Source: Alentia gelatinosa
Lineage: Eukaryota > Annelida > Polychaeta > Phyllodocida > Polynoidae
Direction of reading: 5' to 3'
Length of the DNA: 64,000 nt
NCBI GenBank assembly: GCA_950022655.1
Contig: OX465583.1
Span: 71,001,152 to 71,065,151, forward strand
Below the pieces are notes generated by a model. The model saw only the letters and a program-made list of their open reading frames with translations, was not told where the DNA came from and made no database searches. Positions within the stretch are counted from its first letter, which is position 1. Each line of letters opens with the position of its first letter. The position numbers were made by a program, and so were the translations under genes. Positions 1-10,668 of the stretch are shown here, in pieces.

Positions 1-270
1 CAGGGTGCCAGTATCTCAGGGTCTTAGAGTCATGCCCAACTGACTATGACCTATCACTAGAGATCGAAATACCTCATGACTCACTGGTGCTTGATATGTT
101 TGGATCCTAGACTCAGACAGTTGTAGTATTGGCAAGTTGACTGGGTGCAAGTGGGTTACAGAAAACTATCCATAGACTGAATGTAACCCAAACCTTCTAC
201 TTGTTATTCATTTATAACTGCAAGCTCATCCATCAATGATGAACATACCATTTACTACTAGTTTCCATAA
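1..270 (+). repeat. Dispersed repeat family E, copy 1 (cut by window edge)
   Basis: This block is clearly similar over its whole length to 18,048-18,305 in the same orientation. Shared stretches include GATATGTTTGGATCCTAGAC and GGCAAGTTGACTGGGTGCAA. It has no open frame of note and no terminal inverted repeats were seen, so its class is unknown. Copy 1 may extend left of the window. Confidence 0.75.
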
Positions 271-1570
271 TCAAAGACTCGAGCAAGTCTAGGAGAGGCA
301 CTACTTTGTGTCGTTTTAAAAACACCTGATGTGCACACAGCCGGAAGTGCAGTCAACCTGGCGTATTAACGTTTACAAAACATTACACTCTCCAAGCCGA
401 CCCTATGCTCAATATTGATCCAAGCTGTGTGCAAAACCTGCGCTGGGGAGAGTGTGGTGAGAGCTAGTCGGGAGACGGTTACGCCCTGCTTTGGAAGTAT
501 TGGAGGACGGCAGGGAGAGGACCAGCAGAAAACAACCACACATTGAGGGAGGTCAGCGGGTAGGAGAGCACGCCAGACACGTGACAGCACACAGCACAAC
601 ACAGCACGTGCACTGTGCGCGTGCATGATAACACGCGGAACACGCCACAACCATGTGAGTAGCTACACTGGCCACCAACCCTGTGTATGGTTTGTCTCCA
701 CTCTGTTTAGACCAAGAGGTTTGTTGTGGTTATAACCCACAAGGTATCTGCGGTGTGTGCCTCCCGTGCTAAAGACGTACATCAATGCAACCAAAGATTC
801 CTATAATCTCAATGATGCCTCCGAGCGGGAATACTGTGTGCTAGTGGATTCTCAAGGCTCTAAGCCTAATTCATTAAGAATTCGTCTCCGATATTGTACA
901 GATTACGACTTAGAGAGTGTGAGATTTTATGAGAGGGGTGCCTCAAACCAAGTATTTTTGTTGTATGTATACTCTACAATCAGATATACTTAATAGGAAA
1001 TATTCATAGGTAACAAATTGATAAAAGAAGCCAAGATTTAGGTTCATTATATTTAGAAAATATACACAGGAAAGGATTTAATAAAACGGAAAACTGGCTT
1101 CGAGGCAATGAAATAACATACTCTCCAAGCAGTACGAACGATCTGGTAGGAGAATAACAAACAGATTCTCCACTGTGTCAAGGCGGCTGTAGGTTGAACC
1201 AACCAGAGCTAACGTAGTGTAAAGCCAGTGTAGTGAGTACGAGACCCACTTCCTATTGCCACCACAGCTATGTTTACTAATTAATGTTAAGTTCGTTTTG
1301 GTCAAGTTACATCGTATTAATTACCGTTATGAAGAGAGAAGTCAGGGGAGTTTCCATGGCTCAGTTTCAATGTGACCTTTATGGTTATAGTCGGTGATCG
1401 CCGTGGTTTGTTATTACCGGAGTGGGCAACCACCCGAGACGGCAAAGTAGGTCAGAGGGAATCACCGCTATTTTCTCTGGTGACGTCATTTCATGACCAG
1501 TGTGGTGTGGTTATTAACTGGCACAGTGCCAAACCAACGTTGTAATGATAAGGGACTAATGTTCTTCATT
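271..1570. other. No gene or repeat recognised
   Basis: The segment 400-650 is locally richer in CpG and holds an unrecognised minus-strand frame at 366-650. The rest is AT-rich. No domain, splice-consistent exon series or repeated block was recognised. Confidence 0.5.
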
Positions 1571-1866
1571 ATCCACCTAATACAAAGTGTCTATAGGAAA
1601 CACATAGGGAGTGTGTATCACCACACCCGGAGCATACAGATATATCCACCTAATACAAAGTGTCCTTAGAAAACACATAGGGAGTGTGTATCACCATACC
1701 TAGAGCACACAGATGTATCCACCCAATACAAAGTGCCTATAGAAAACACATAGGGAGTGTGTATATCACCATACCCAGAGCATACAGATATATCCACCTT
1801 TTACAAAGTGTCCATAGAGAACACATGGGCAAAGTATATCTACATACCTGGAGCATACATATATTA
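1571..1866 (+). repeat. 73-bp tandem repeat, about 4 copies
   Basis: Units start with ATCCACCTAATACAAAGTG and recur at 1571, 1644, 1717 and 1792, a period of 73-75 bp. Each contains AACACATAGGGAGTGTGTAT. The same unit occurs in the opposite orientation as an array at 18,996-19,490. Confidence 0.9.
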
Positions 1867-2709
1867 CAAACCTGTCAATGGAATACTGTTAGAGACTAAT
1901 ACTGGTAGTTGGGTGATTTCTAAATTATAATCATTTTTGCAAATAACTGGATATATAATAGAAAATGTAATAAAAACATATTACGGTGCTAACTTCTATT
2001 GGAAGGCCATCTGAAGAAAGTAAATGCTAAAATATTGGTGTCATAGGGAAACTGCAACATTTTCATTTGCACCCTATCACCTTATAGATGCTCATGAAAC
2101 CAGATGGCAGCACCAGTACTAAATTTAGTTCTGAGTGTAGACACACAAGGCACTGCAATACCTACCCGAATTTCAAATTAAATCGGATTTTGGGTAAGAC
2201 ATTATTACTCCAAACGACTTCTTACTGACATAACAGTTGTTATAGCAATATGTCATCCAAAAGAACAGAAAGTTAATCTTAACCTATCATAACAATCCTT
2301 GGAATGACTATGTTCTCTTTGACAGGAATTGAACTATCCAAGAATGTTGAGGTTTTCTGTCTATGTTGGTTTCCAGGTGTGGTTCTGGAACATTCCTGTA
2401 GAAGACTGAGATTGTGAAGGAGGCAGACGACAATCGTTCGGTCTCGTTTTGGGCGCCAAATAAACTAACAGCATCCTAGTCATCGACATCCATCTTCGGC
2501 GCCTTCATCTGTGAATGTTTGGTGAAATCAAGACATTCTGCAGCTGCATGGAGTTGTCCCTATGCCTTCACTGCCATATAAGGAATATAGAAGGCATGGA
2601 TTGACCCAGCAGCCAATGACTGCATTCACAGCTAACCACGACCTTCACCCTGACCTCCTTACATAGTGTTAATAGCGCCTTGGGACGGTTCTACAGTCTA
2701 TAGTTGACC
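1867..2709. other. No gene or repeat recognised
   Basis: AT-rich sequence with short frames only. No family match was seen by eye. Confidence 0.5.
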
Positions 2710-2766
2710 TGAATTTCTTGGGCCAAAACTACCCTCACTGGCTCGCATATCCGGTGTTTTCGAAAC

Positions 2767-3045
2767 ATGGCTGCCACTATCGGTAATCTCCTCATCGGCT
2801 TCGGCAAAGTCTTCATTGGCCTTGGCAAGGCTGGGGACACGATCGGTCGCGTCTCAAGTGGCATTGCAAACTTCGGCAACGCCTTTTTCAGTTTCGTCAA
2901 CGCCATTTTCACCGTGACAAATGGCTTCTGCAACGTTGTCATGATGATGAATAACGCCCTCACCGGTGTCTGTAACGCCCTGTGGTTGGCCATGCCTGTC
3001 GGCCAATCAAATCCGCGGAGAGAAGTGACACGAGGACCACATTGA
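2767..3045 (+). CDS. Possible small hydrophobic repeat protein (unrecognised)
   Basis: An ATG-initiated frame of 92 codons on locally GC-richer DNA. Residues 6-72 form a degenerate seven-residue pattern (GFGKVFI, GLGKAGD, AIFTVTN, GFCNVVM) rich in Gly, Asn and Phe, matching a 21-bp periodicity in the DNA. The frame stays open about 55 bp upstream of the ATG. The opposite strand is also open (2691-3161), as expected for a repeat whose unit is a multiple of three, so coding status is doubtful. No known family, signal peptide or splice sites were recognised. It may be a coding exon, an amphipathic or membrane peptide, or only a decayed 21-bp minisatellite. Confidence 0.2.
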   Translation: MAATIGNLLIGFGKVFIGLGKAGDTIGRVSSGIANFGNAFFSFVNAIFTVTNGFCNVVMMMNNALTGVCNALWLAMPVGQSNPRREVTRGPH

Positions 3046-3394
3046 TGGAGGGACATGAGTAGGGGACAATAAGGAGTATCACTGCACAGCAGAAACCGAA
3101 CATATGAGTGAATTAACATTACGGCAAAGACCCAGGAGAATTTGCTATGGAATATTATCATATTATGTTATATATGGCCAAACATCTATGAATTACTATA
3201 CACCTATGGGTGAACATGTATGAAATACTACCCACTGCTAGGAGTGTAGTATAAATAATGTTCGCGCCCGCCGTGGCAGCAGGTCGTAGTGAATGGCAGT
3301 GGTTTTGTGCGGAACGGAATGTAAATCGCAGAGCAGAAAAGTTAATAAAAACAAAGTTTTAAACGATTAAGAGGTGTATAGTAATAAGAAAAAG

Positions 3395-3530
3395 TACTGA
3401 CTGAGCCTGAATAGGCTCGGTCATTTGAAGCAAAAATATGTCCCTCCACCTGTGGCGTCTGGACATATTTTTGCATCAAATGACCTTGAACGGCCACCCG
3501 TACAGGCTCAGTAACTATGTTTTCTCTTAA
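3395..3530. repeat. Long imperfect palindrome
   Basis: The left part (GTCATTTGAAGCAAAAATAT) is answered about 60 bp later by its near reverse complement (ATATTTTTGCATCAAATGAC). The pairing continues outward through the ACTGAGCCTG / CAGGCTCAGT blocks. It looks like a foldback element remnant. Confidence 0.7.
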
Positions 3531-3550
3531 TACTATGGAGAAACCAAACA

Positions 3551-3848
3551 AGAGTTAGTTGTATTGTTGTTTATTGCACGACGGCAAGATCACATATTAC
3601 TGTGCGAGGCAAAGCCGAGAGCAGTAATATGCGATCTTGCCAGAGTGCGATGAATCAATAACATGACTAACTCGAGTTTGGTTTAGAATTTATCCTACCC
3701 CACCCGTCTAAATTGCTTCTACATTAACAAATGACGTCATTTGTCAAGTGTATCCCACTAGAGCGATATTTTTCATTTTTCTGAACTCCAGACCAAATAC
3801 AGTGACCCAATGTTAAGTCTATGGAGTTTTTTATTAGGGGTAGGATAA
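3551..3848. mobile_element. Foldback MITE, TCCTACCCC-box subfamily
   Basis: A ~120-bp hairpin (3551-3672) has arms GGCAAGATC / GATCTTGCC around a loop with GCGAGGCAAAGCCGAGAG. It is followed by a box opened by TTTATCCTACCCC (3692) and closed by TAGGGGTAGGATAA (~3836-3849). Inside the box is the shared tract AATGTTAAGTCTATGGAG. The same architecture recurs at 27,938-28,287. No transposase is present. Confidence 0.65.
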
Positions 3849-3849
3849 T

Positions 3850-4894
3850 ACCCGCTGCTAGGGGTGCAATATAAATAATGTTCAGGCTCACTGTGACGTA
3901 GTGAATCGGCTATGAAGCGATGACTTAGTAAGTGAATAAAATGACATTTTCACATCAAATATAGGCATCTATAACTATAAAAACATTGTGAATGTGTCCG
4001 CAGGGATACCATTCTCGACCATTTGTGTCATATTGTGCCATACTAAATACTTTTTAAATGGCATATTATTCGCTTTTTGTAACTTTCACTCAGGTGCAGC
4101 GCTCTTTGCCTGTCATCAACACACTTTGACACCAATGACTTATACCTAGTGAAACGTGACGTCATTTGTTGAACATTTACCTGTTACCTCTCGTAGATTC
4201 TACCACTCTCCCAGCAGATCTTTCGCGCTTACTAATCTCTGCCCGGACCCAAAGTTGGTTCTTTGGGTATCCACTAAAGACAGGGGGACCAGCTAGCATT
4301 TCAGATTAAAAAAATAGGCAAATGTCAAAGTCAAACAACTCGTATATCATGAGTTGGGAAATATGGGAGTTGTTAAATTAGCTTGATAGACAATCCAGCT
4401 GTGTTTTTTCCCCAGATCAAAACCACTTTATAATATGAATCCAAAGTTGATTAGACTGCCCCTTCGAGTGAGCACATGTGTCATGTTGACAAACAAAACC
4501 CCGCAATACACGAGGTGCTTCCCACTGAAGAATGCAACTTTGTCGGGTTTGACATAACTAATAGAAATGAGTGAAGATAGAAGAAGTGAGTTATAAAATA
4601 TATTATGAGAAAAAAACCCACCAAAAATTGACGCCATCGCTGTCCAGTGTATACATTCATGGCCCAAATTAAACAGGACGATAATCCTAAGACTGCCAAT
4701 CTTGCCAACACATAATGGATTATAGGATGAGAAAGCTTCTCTAAGTAAAATTGGGTGAAGCTTTATCTTTACCATTATTTTCACAGCTGCACTTCTTTCT
4801 ATCCTGCTGAGTATCTTTCTAGTATAAATAAAAATCTTTAAGTGTAAAAAAGAAGGATCTTCCAAGAAATAGCATGTACATATTTATCAACATG
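3850..4894. other. No gene recognised
   Basis: AT-rich. The minus-strand frame at 4428-4865 has no recognisable domain and low-complexity composition. Near 3850-3910 there is a weak similarity to 3230-3290 (TATAAATAATGTTC). Confidence 0.45.
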
Positions 4895-5330
4895 GATATC
4901 ATGATCTTTATTATGATCATGCTGGTCTATGTATTAATATCCATCTTATACAAAGACCATATTGGAAATGTATGGGGACTCAGCATAACTGTGTTCTATC
5001 TTTTTTCTCTATTTCTATTATCTTCACCTCACTGTCTCATGGAGATTTATTGATGATGATAGATATTTTGCGTGAGAAATTTTTTTTATCACGCTATAAC
5101 TGTGGTATACGGATTCAAATCTGTGGTATATGGCCTCAAAACCATGGTATACGGGAAAAATAGTCCATTTGTGCTATAGAGCAAAGAAGTTGTCCCTTTC
5201 TTCATGCTCCTTAGTATGGTAATTCCTGGGTTAAATCTATTCGAAAAGATTGATAATAAATGCAACACACGAGGTTGACGTTGTAATATACTCGCTAGCG
5301 CTCATATATTACTACGCGTCATCGATTATT
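4895..5330. mobile_element. Foldback element family B, degenerate copy
   Basis: It shares blocks with the better preserved copy at 62,446-62,815: AATGTATGGGGACTCAG, the CATGGTATACGGG motif, GTGCTATAGAGCAAAGAA, and a GATGATAAATGCAACA-like end. No coding capacity. Confidence 0.55.
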
Positions 5331-5519
5331 GTCTATGTGCATGTGTATATCTATTTTTTCAATGTATGCACGTTATTGACCCCATTCCATTGCCTCTCCG
5401 ACAGCCGTCGGGCATTACTAATTTGTGGGATATGACCGAGTCCCCTCTGCCTATGGTGTAGCCTGGCCCAGTCCATCGCGGTACACTTTGATCTCAACTG
5501 GGTCTCTATGACAGCATTC

Positions 5520-5905
5520 TACATGGAAAAGATGATCAATCATAGCCAATAATTGTCCATGGTATCCAAGGTCTGCATTGAGAATGTAAGGGGAGTCAGT
5601 AAAGCACTACCCATTATTTAAAAATTGTTAGATATTATAACAATGGTATACGGATTTCAATGTCTCAAAGCCATTGTATACGGGAAAATAGTCCTTTTCT
5701 GCTAAAGAGCAAGAAAATAGTCCCTTTGTGCTATAGAAAAAAACTATCTGTTGACATACTCTTAAATGACAATTCCTGAATTTAATTTATTCGAGAAGAT
5801 GGATGATAGATACAACAAACGATGGTTTTGTAGACAGGCGGGTCAACCTTTCGTGGTTTACGGCCGCCTGTCCACAAAACCATCGTTTATTGTCTATTTC
5901 TCTCG
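5520..5905. mobile_element. Family B copy ending in a near-perfect hairpin
   Basis: It carries the family B blocks GGTATACGGATTTCAA and GTGCTATAGA, then a hairpin at 5815-5890. The arms are ACGATGGTTTTGT.GACAGGCG and CGCCTGTC.ACAAAACCATCGT, about 22 bp with one mismatch. Confidence 0.6.
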
Positions 5906-5946
5906 GAACATCCCGATCAATGATAACTGAGTATGAAGTATCTAGA

Positions 5947-6222
5947 TTTATCTCTCCCCTGGAATAAATGTCCATAGGTTTAACATTGAGAACTCGTTCT
6001 CCATGCCATACAAGTATAGCAGTCCGTTCTCCATGGTTTATATCCTGTGTATCGTCCATTCTTTTAGTGTGTACAGGGGTGAGATAAATACAGAAAGCAA
6101 CTCGTTTTGGTCAAAGAAGTCATTCTCCAACTCGTTTGAATGCTGCTTGATATTCACTCTGCTGTCGCCTTGTTCATATCCCTCAGCATCAAACTCGTGG
6201 AGAATGACGACTTTGACTGAAA
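5947..6222 (-). mobile_element. Foldback MITE family K (TCTCACCCC box plus hairpin)
   Basis: The box runs from TTTATCTCTCCCCTG (5947) to CAGGGGTGAGATAAAT (~6074-6089), and the adjacent hairpin (6105-6222) has arms GTCATTCTCCA / TGGAGAATGAC. Inside the box are CATTCTTTTAGTGTGTAC and TCTCCATGGTTTATATCC. The same two modules in the other orientation occupy 59,240-59,523 and 24,505-24,692. Confidence 0.7.
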
Positions 6223-7139
6223 CCTGTTGGTTTCTTGAGTCTTCTGGTACAGAATATCTAAGAGTTCACATATTTATTGCAGAGTTACATATTTATATCT
6301 AGGCACGTCTGTTTTCATTCTATTGCAGAAATGCCCATGTTTTAGCGTGCATGGGTTTGAAATATTTTGACTATACTGCTGAGGCCTTTTGATAAAAAAG
6401 GTATTTTGTTGTGAATAATTATTATTAATTTACGTCGATAATTATAAAATTAGGGGTAAACTTGTGATTCGAAATGCTGGAAACTGCCAAGAAAGGTTGT
6501 GAGTAAAAATGTAAAATTACTCTATCTAATTAATTTTGTATTGTTATTGTAACAAGGAAATTGAATGTGATTCTGAAATATTCTATTCTACATTATTTTT
6601 ATACAGAGGCCTGTGTCTCTCCGTTCCCTAACTAAAAGAGGTCCTAAAATATAAAACCAGCATTTTATACTTTTAAAGGAAATGATGTTCTAACAAGTTC
6701 AAGACACAATATGATCTTCTTGGGCTCTAAAAAGCCATGTGTCTTTAAAAAAGAAATTTGGAATTACCTGATATTCTGGAAGGTGAATGTATGGTTTATG
6801 TCGATTGTTTCTACAAGAGCGGTTAAATCAAGCAAGGAAAAGATAATCAACCGCAAAAGGCGAGCCTCAAATCAGCATTTCAGCACATGTGTCGTGTACC
6901 TTTGAGGGCTTTTAAGGAAGTGGACGTAAAAACCACCATTCCGTCCTCACTCTCCTACCATGTCTTCAGCTACTTTACTGTGATTATTGAATCCACGCTC
7001 CCGAGAATACCCTTGTAAACTGTGATTTTTCTATTAAAAGTAGTTTGTGTAACTCTTGTGGCCGTTATCATTATTATTCTTAAAGTATAACCTGCTTTGA
7101 AATAAAGGTAAGGTGATAAGGACTTGTATATAGAACTGC
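6223..7139. other. No gene or repeat recognised
   Basis: Strongly AT-rich. Only short frames such as 6711-6905 without recognisable domains. Confidence 0.5.
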
Positions 7140-7470
7140 ATCGAGAATCGTATAAATAGACAATACTCCATAAGTTTGGATGTGCCCGAATCGTTATCGA
7201 AGCAAAGCCGAGTGACGATTATGGCACATCAAAATGAGTGGAATATTTCGATTCGAGTGTGGTTCTGGATTTATCTCACCCCTTTCTATGATAAGAGATA
7301 TCATCAGAATATCAGAATAGTTTGAATATACCTAGCAAATCCATATGACGTCATCTCAAATTCACTACGCCACGGCCGTGGCGTAGTATTGTCACTTTAC
7401 GGGGGTGATTGTTCAAAATCTTTTCCTAGTGATATTTCTATGGCTAAACTCGTACGACGGGTGAGATGTG
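7140..7470 (+). mobile_element. Foldback MITE family A, copy 1
   Basis: The hairpin arms are GTTTGGATGTGCC and the later GGCACATC, around AGCAAAGCCGAGTGACG. They are followed by GATTTATCTCACCCCTTTCTA, a TGACGTCAT site at 7347, and a perfect 24-bp palindrome at 7364-7387 (ACTACGCCACGG followed by its own reverse complement). Homologous copies are at 34,975-35,245, 43,260-43,440 and 48,318-48,680. Confidence 0.75.
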
Positions 7471-7555
7471 AGTAATACAAATACAATTAGGTGAGTACTG
7501 TAGACATACAAGCTATTACTCGTTAGAGCCGAATAACCTGTACCTTTATTGTGCG

Positions 7556-7745
7556 TTTGTTTGTTTGGGTAGTTTAACATCCAATATGTTCTATTAGACT
7601 TACTTTGTGTTTGGCTGAATCTATGAGATGAATTCAGGTAGAAATCCCACCCCTACACATTTAGCGAGGTGAGAGTTCTTTTACTTTCCACACCACATAG
7701 ACATGGTATGAGAAGGACTACCACTGCTGCTGCTGACTCAAACCC
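7556..7745 (-). mobile_element. tRNA-derived SINE, 5'-truncated
   Basis: Read on the minus strand this is the 3' half of the common SINE of this window. On the plus strand it opens with GTTTGTTTGTTTGGGTAGTTTAAC, then AGGTAGAAATC.CACCCCTAC and AGAGTTCTTTTACTT. It breaks off inside the internal module and runs directly into the GGA tract. Confidence 0.8.
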
Positions 7746-7749
7746 ACAA

Positions 7750-8157
7750 GAAGGAGGGGAGGAGTGTAGAGGAGGAGGAAGGGAGGGGAGGAGGAGGAGG
7801 AGGAGGAGTGAGGAGGAGGAGGAGGAGGAGGAGAGAGGAGGAGGAGGAGGAGGAGGAGGAGGAGGGAGGAGGAGGAGGAAGGAGGAGGAGGAGGAGGAGG
7901 AGGAGGAGGAGGAGGAGGAGGAGGAGGAGTGAGGAGGAGGAGGAGGAGGAGGAGGAGGAGGAGGAGGGGAGGAGGAGGAGGAGGAGGAGGAGGAGGAGGA
8001 GGAGGAGGAGGAGGAGGAGGAGGAGGAGGAGGAGGAGGAGGAGGAGGAGGAGGAGGAGGAGGAGGAGGAGGAGGAGGAGGAGGAGGGAGGAGGAGGGGGG
8101 AGGAGGAGGAGGAGGAGGAGGAGGAGGAGGAGGAGGAGGAGGAGGAGAGGAGAGGTG
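7750..8157 (+). repeat. GGA/GAG trinucleotide tract, about 400 bp
   Basis: Almost pure purine on the plus strand, mainly (GGA)n with occasional G-run and GTGA interruptions. Long Glu-, Arg- or Gly-only frames here are simple consequences of the repeat. Such tracts can adopt triplex or G-rich structures. It begins exactly where the SINE fragment ends. Confidence 0.97.
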
Positions 8158-8317
8158 GTGAGTCTGAGTGTTCTGAGAAGCAGAGGTTATTCTCAGAGAG
8201 TCCTGTGTTGGCCGTATGTTTGCTGACAGGGTTATGTGGGCGCCTACTGAATGTGTTCCGGAACAGACTAGTGGCGAGTCACTGAGAATGCCGAGCTGCT
8301 CTATTACATCGAGTAGC

Positions 8318-8560
8318 CATCGTTAATAATACATAAGAAAACATACAAGTTACTCGATAAGGGTGGACATTGCTTCACGGCCTAGAGCGGGTAAACAAAT
8401 CTCGATTTCGTAAAATCAATATCTGAAGGTATAAAGGAATAGGGAAACCTGGAGAAGTCCCTCGAGAAAAAGATTTAAAAATAAATGTTTATATAAGTGT
8501 TTTTTTTTATCCTTACCTCGTAACTTTGCAATTTTTCTCACCGCGGACTAGTTTCCCTCT
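8318..8560 (+). mobile_element. Dispersed repeat family G, diverged copy
   Basis: It shares AAGTTACTCGATAAGGGTGG, AGGAATAGGGAAACC and CCTCGTAACTTTG with 31,040-31,375 and 56,060-56,600. It lacks the perfect hairpin of the 56.4-kb copy. Confidence 0.65.
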
Positions 8561-8680
8561 TCTATTCTCTCTGTCTCGCTGTCTCTCTCCCTCTCTCCCT
8601 GTATCCCTCTCTCCCTCCCACCCTCCCTGTCTCCTTCTCCCTCCCTCCCTCTCTCTCTCTCTTTCTCTCACCCTCCGTTC
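8561..8680 (+). repeat. CT-rich polypyrimidine tract
   Basis: About 120 bp almost entirely of C and T on the plus strand, with CTCT and CCCT motifs. It overlaps the end of the family G copy. The frames on both strands here are low complexity. Confidence 0.9.
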
Positions 8681-8984
8681 CGAGCGAGGTGTCCCCTTAC
8701 GCAAGGTGTCTCCTTAAGCGGGGTTAAAACGAACTACATGTAAATAAAGATTTCTATCATTTCAAAGACTCATTACACAATGGCTCATGATTTAAATGAG
8801 ATTGTATTGTTTTAACGAGGGTCATTCTCCAGTAAGATGATTAACGTCAACTGGAGAGTAATGAGCTAAGTGGGAATTAACTAATTAGGCCGCAGCATTC
8901 TGGTCACTTTAAAGTCTGAGACCTAATACAGATCCTGACTCCAGCTGTGTGCATTAAAAGCGTATCAGGAGGGTCTCTGAAGCC

Positions 8985-9385
8985 TCGTTCACACTGTGCC
9001 ACTGGAGGGCTTCCAACGAGCGGTACCTAGCTTGAGACTGGACGTTCCGAATCGCTTGCGACTCCGGTACGCCCAGTTGCAAAGTATGCTGGAATATGTG
9101 TATGAACCACTGTCCCTGCAACTAGAAAGCTTGCGACTGAGCAGTCTAGGTGTACCCAGTCTCAAACTAGCGTACAGTTCACACTGGGCGTTTTAACGCG
9201 CTATGCGCTGACAGGTACCTCCAGTCTGAGACTGAGCGTACCGATACCCCCAGTCTCAGAGTATAAGCAAGCACATAGTTCACACTGTGCATTTTACCAT
9301 GCTACACACTCACAGGTACCTCTAGTCTGAGACTGGGCGTACCGATACCCCCAGTCGCACAGTGTGAACTGGGCATACAGTTCAA
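8985..9385. repeat. Imperfect ~98-bp duplication, family M
   Basis: GTTCACACTG, CAGGTACCTC.AGTCTGAGACTG and GCGTACCGATACCCCCAGTC occur twice in tandem. A third related segment is at 39,478-39,610 (CAGTTCACACTGTGCG). Inverted CAGTCTGAGACTG motifs make parts self-complementary. Confidence 0.7.
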
Positions 9386-10097
9386 TGCACATCTACTGAT
9401 TCGGGGTTGAACGATTAGTTCACAAAATCGTATAGTTGTCGGTGAGCTTGTTGCAGGCAAACTACATAAACCATCATCACTATCAGAACGGAGGGATTTC
9501 CAATGTTCTGTTGTTGCTGCCTGGATTTATCAACATATTGGTAAACTTTTGGTGAACAATTTAGGAACATTGACATTGACTCATCAGCAACAAAAGGACA
9601 TCTGAAGGGGGAGGAGGGGTTCATTAATCGTTGGCTGACTCTTGCCTAGCTGCCCCACATCTTGCAACTACGGCTGACTCCATTAGGATGCCTCGCCTGA
9701 GACAAAGTACCGTTCCTTTGTCGCCGACAAAATTACATCAATGTTCTGAAATCGGTCGATGTGCAATGGACTTAGAGAGTGTTGGGAGTGAGACAGAAGG
9801 CAGGAGGTGGCAGAACAAAGCCCGCTAATTGGAGTCACGGCCAATAGTCAGTTCTGACGTCATCACGCCGGCAGACGACAACCACCACGGTAACCATGGT
9901 TACAGCGTCCCACTTCTGAGACAAAACTAAAGTTCAAAGCACTTTCTGCAGCTGGCTAAGTCTCAAAGGAAACCCCTGAACATCTGATGCCTCTCATCCA
10001 AGGTATTCATGTCTTGCAAATGTTTTATGTTGTCACGAATGTTGTTTTTAATTTGAGGCAGACTATTGTTCTCCAAGTAAACAACATTTTCAATATC
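9386..10097. other. No gene or repeat recognised
   Basis: Mixed composition. Frames at 9415-9624 (-) and 9631-9828 (+) lack recognisable domains. Confidence 0.5.
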
Positions 10098-10100
10098 AAC

Positions 10101-10495
10101 CACTGCGTGAAACTAACCAGTTTATATATGTATACGCCTGGCGTATATAGGTATGCTTTTGCGTATACAAGGTAGTCCTATTCCCCGTGTGTATACGCCT
10201 TATCTATAGTGTTGATGCAACCTCTACCAACACCCACGAGTGAGGGGCTGCTGCGGGTCGCGATTCTTTTCTTCTTTTATCATGTATACGCCCAGCGTAT
10301 ATTCAACGCACAGAGAATTTCCTCTCATGTACGTCTGGTGTGAAATACAGCCAAGACACGTCCGTATACAAAAGGAAACGCCTCATACGCTGGCGTGAAA
10401 TATAGACATATATATGAAAACACGTCGATTTACAGCCGATACATGCACTTCCGCAATGGCGTATATATGAATAAACTGGTTTGTTTCGTGCAGTG
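10101..10495. mobile_element. Non-autonomous CACTA-like (EnSpm) element, 395 bp
   Basis: The ends are inverted: left CACTGCGTGAAACTAACCAG, right (read inward) CACTGCACGAAACAAACCAG. Both ends continue into TTTAT...TATACGCC. The element is flanked by AAC at 10,098-10,100 and AAC at 10,496-10,498, a 3-bp target-site duplication. CACT-starting termini, 3-bp duplications and repeated subterminal motifs (here TATACGCC and its complement GGCGTATA) are the hallmarks of the CACTA superfamily. No transposase frame is present, so it would have to be mobilised in trans. Confidence 0.8.
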
Positions 10496-10668
10496 AACAC
10501 CAACATTGACAACAGTAACGTCTATGATACGAATCGGCGAAAACCATAATATCCAATTTGTATCTTTTTTATATTGCACTGGATTTCATGTCATTTCTGT
10601 TTTATCCCACCCGCAAAGAATTAACTCAACCCTGATATGTTATTAAGTTGTTGTTTTCTGCCCCCACA

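Noticed and set aside
7669..8285. Long Glu/Arg/Gly-only open frames
   Set aside because: They lie entirely in the (GGA)n tract and adjoining SINE sequence. Every frame of such a tract is open.
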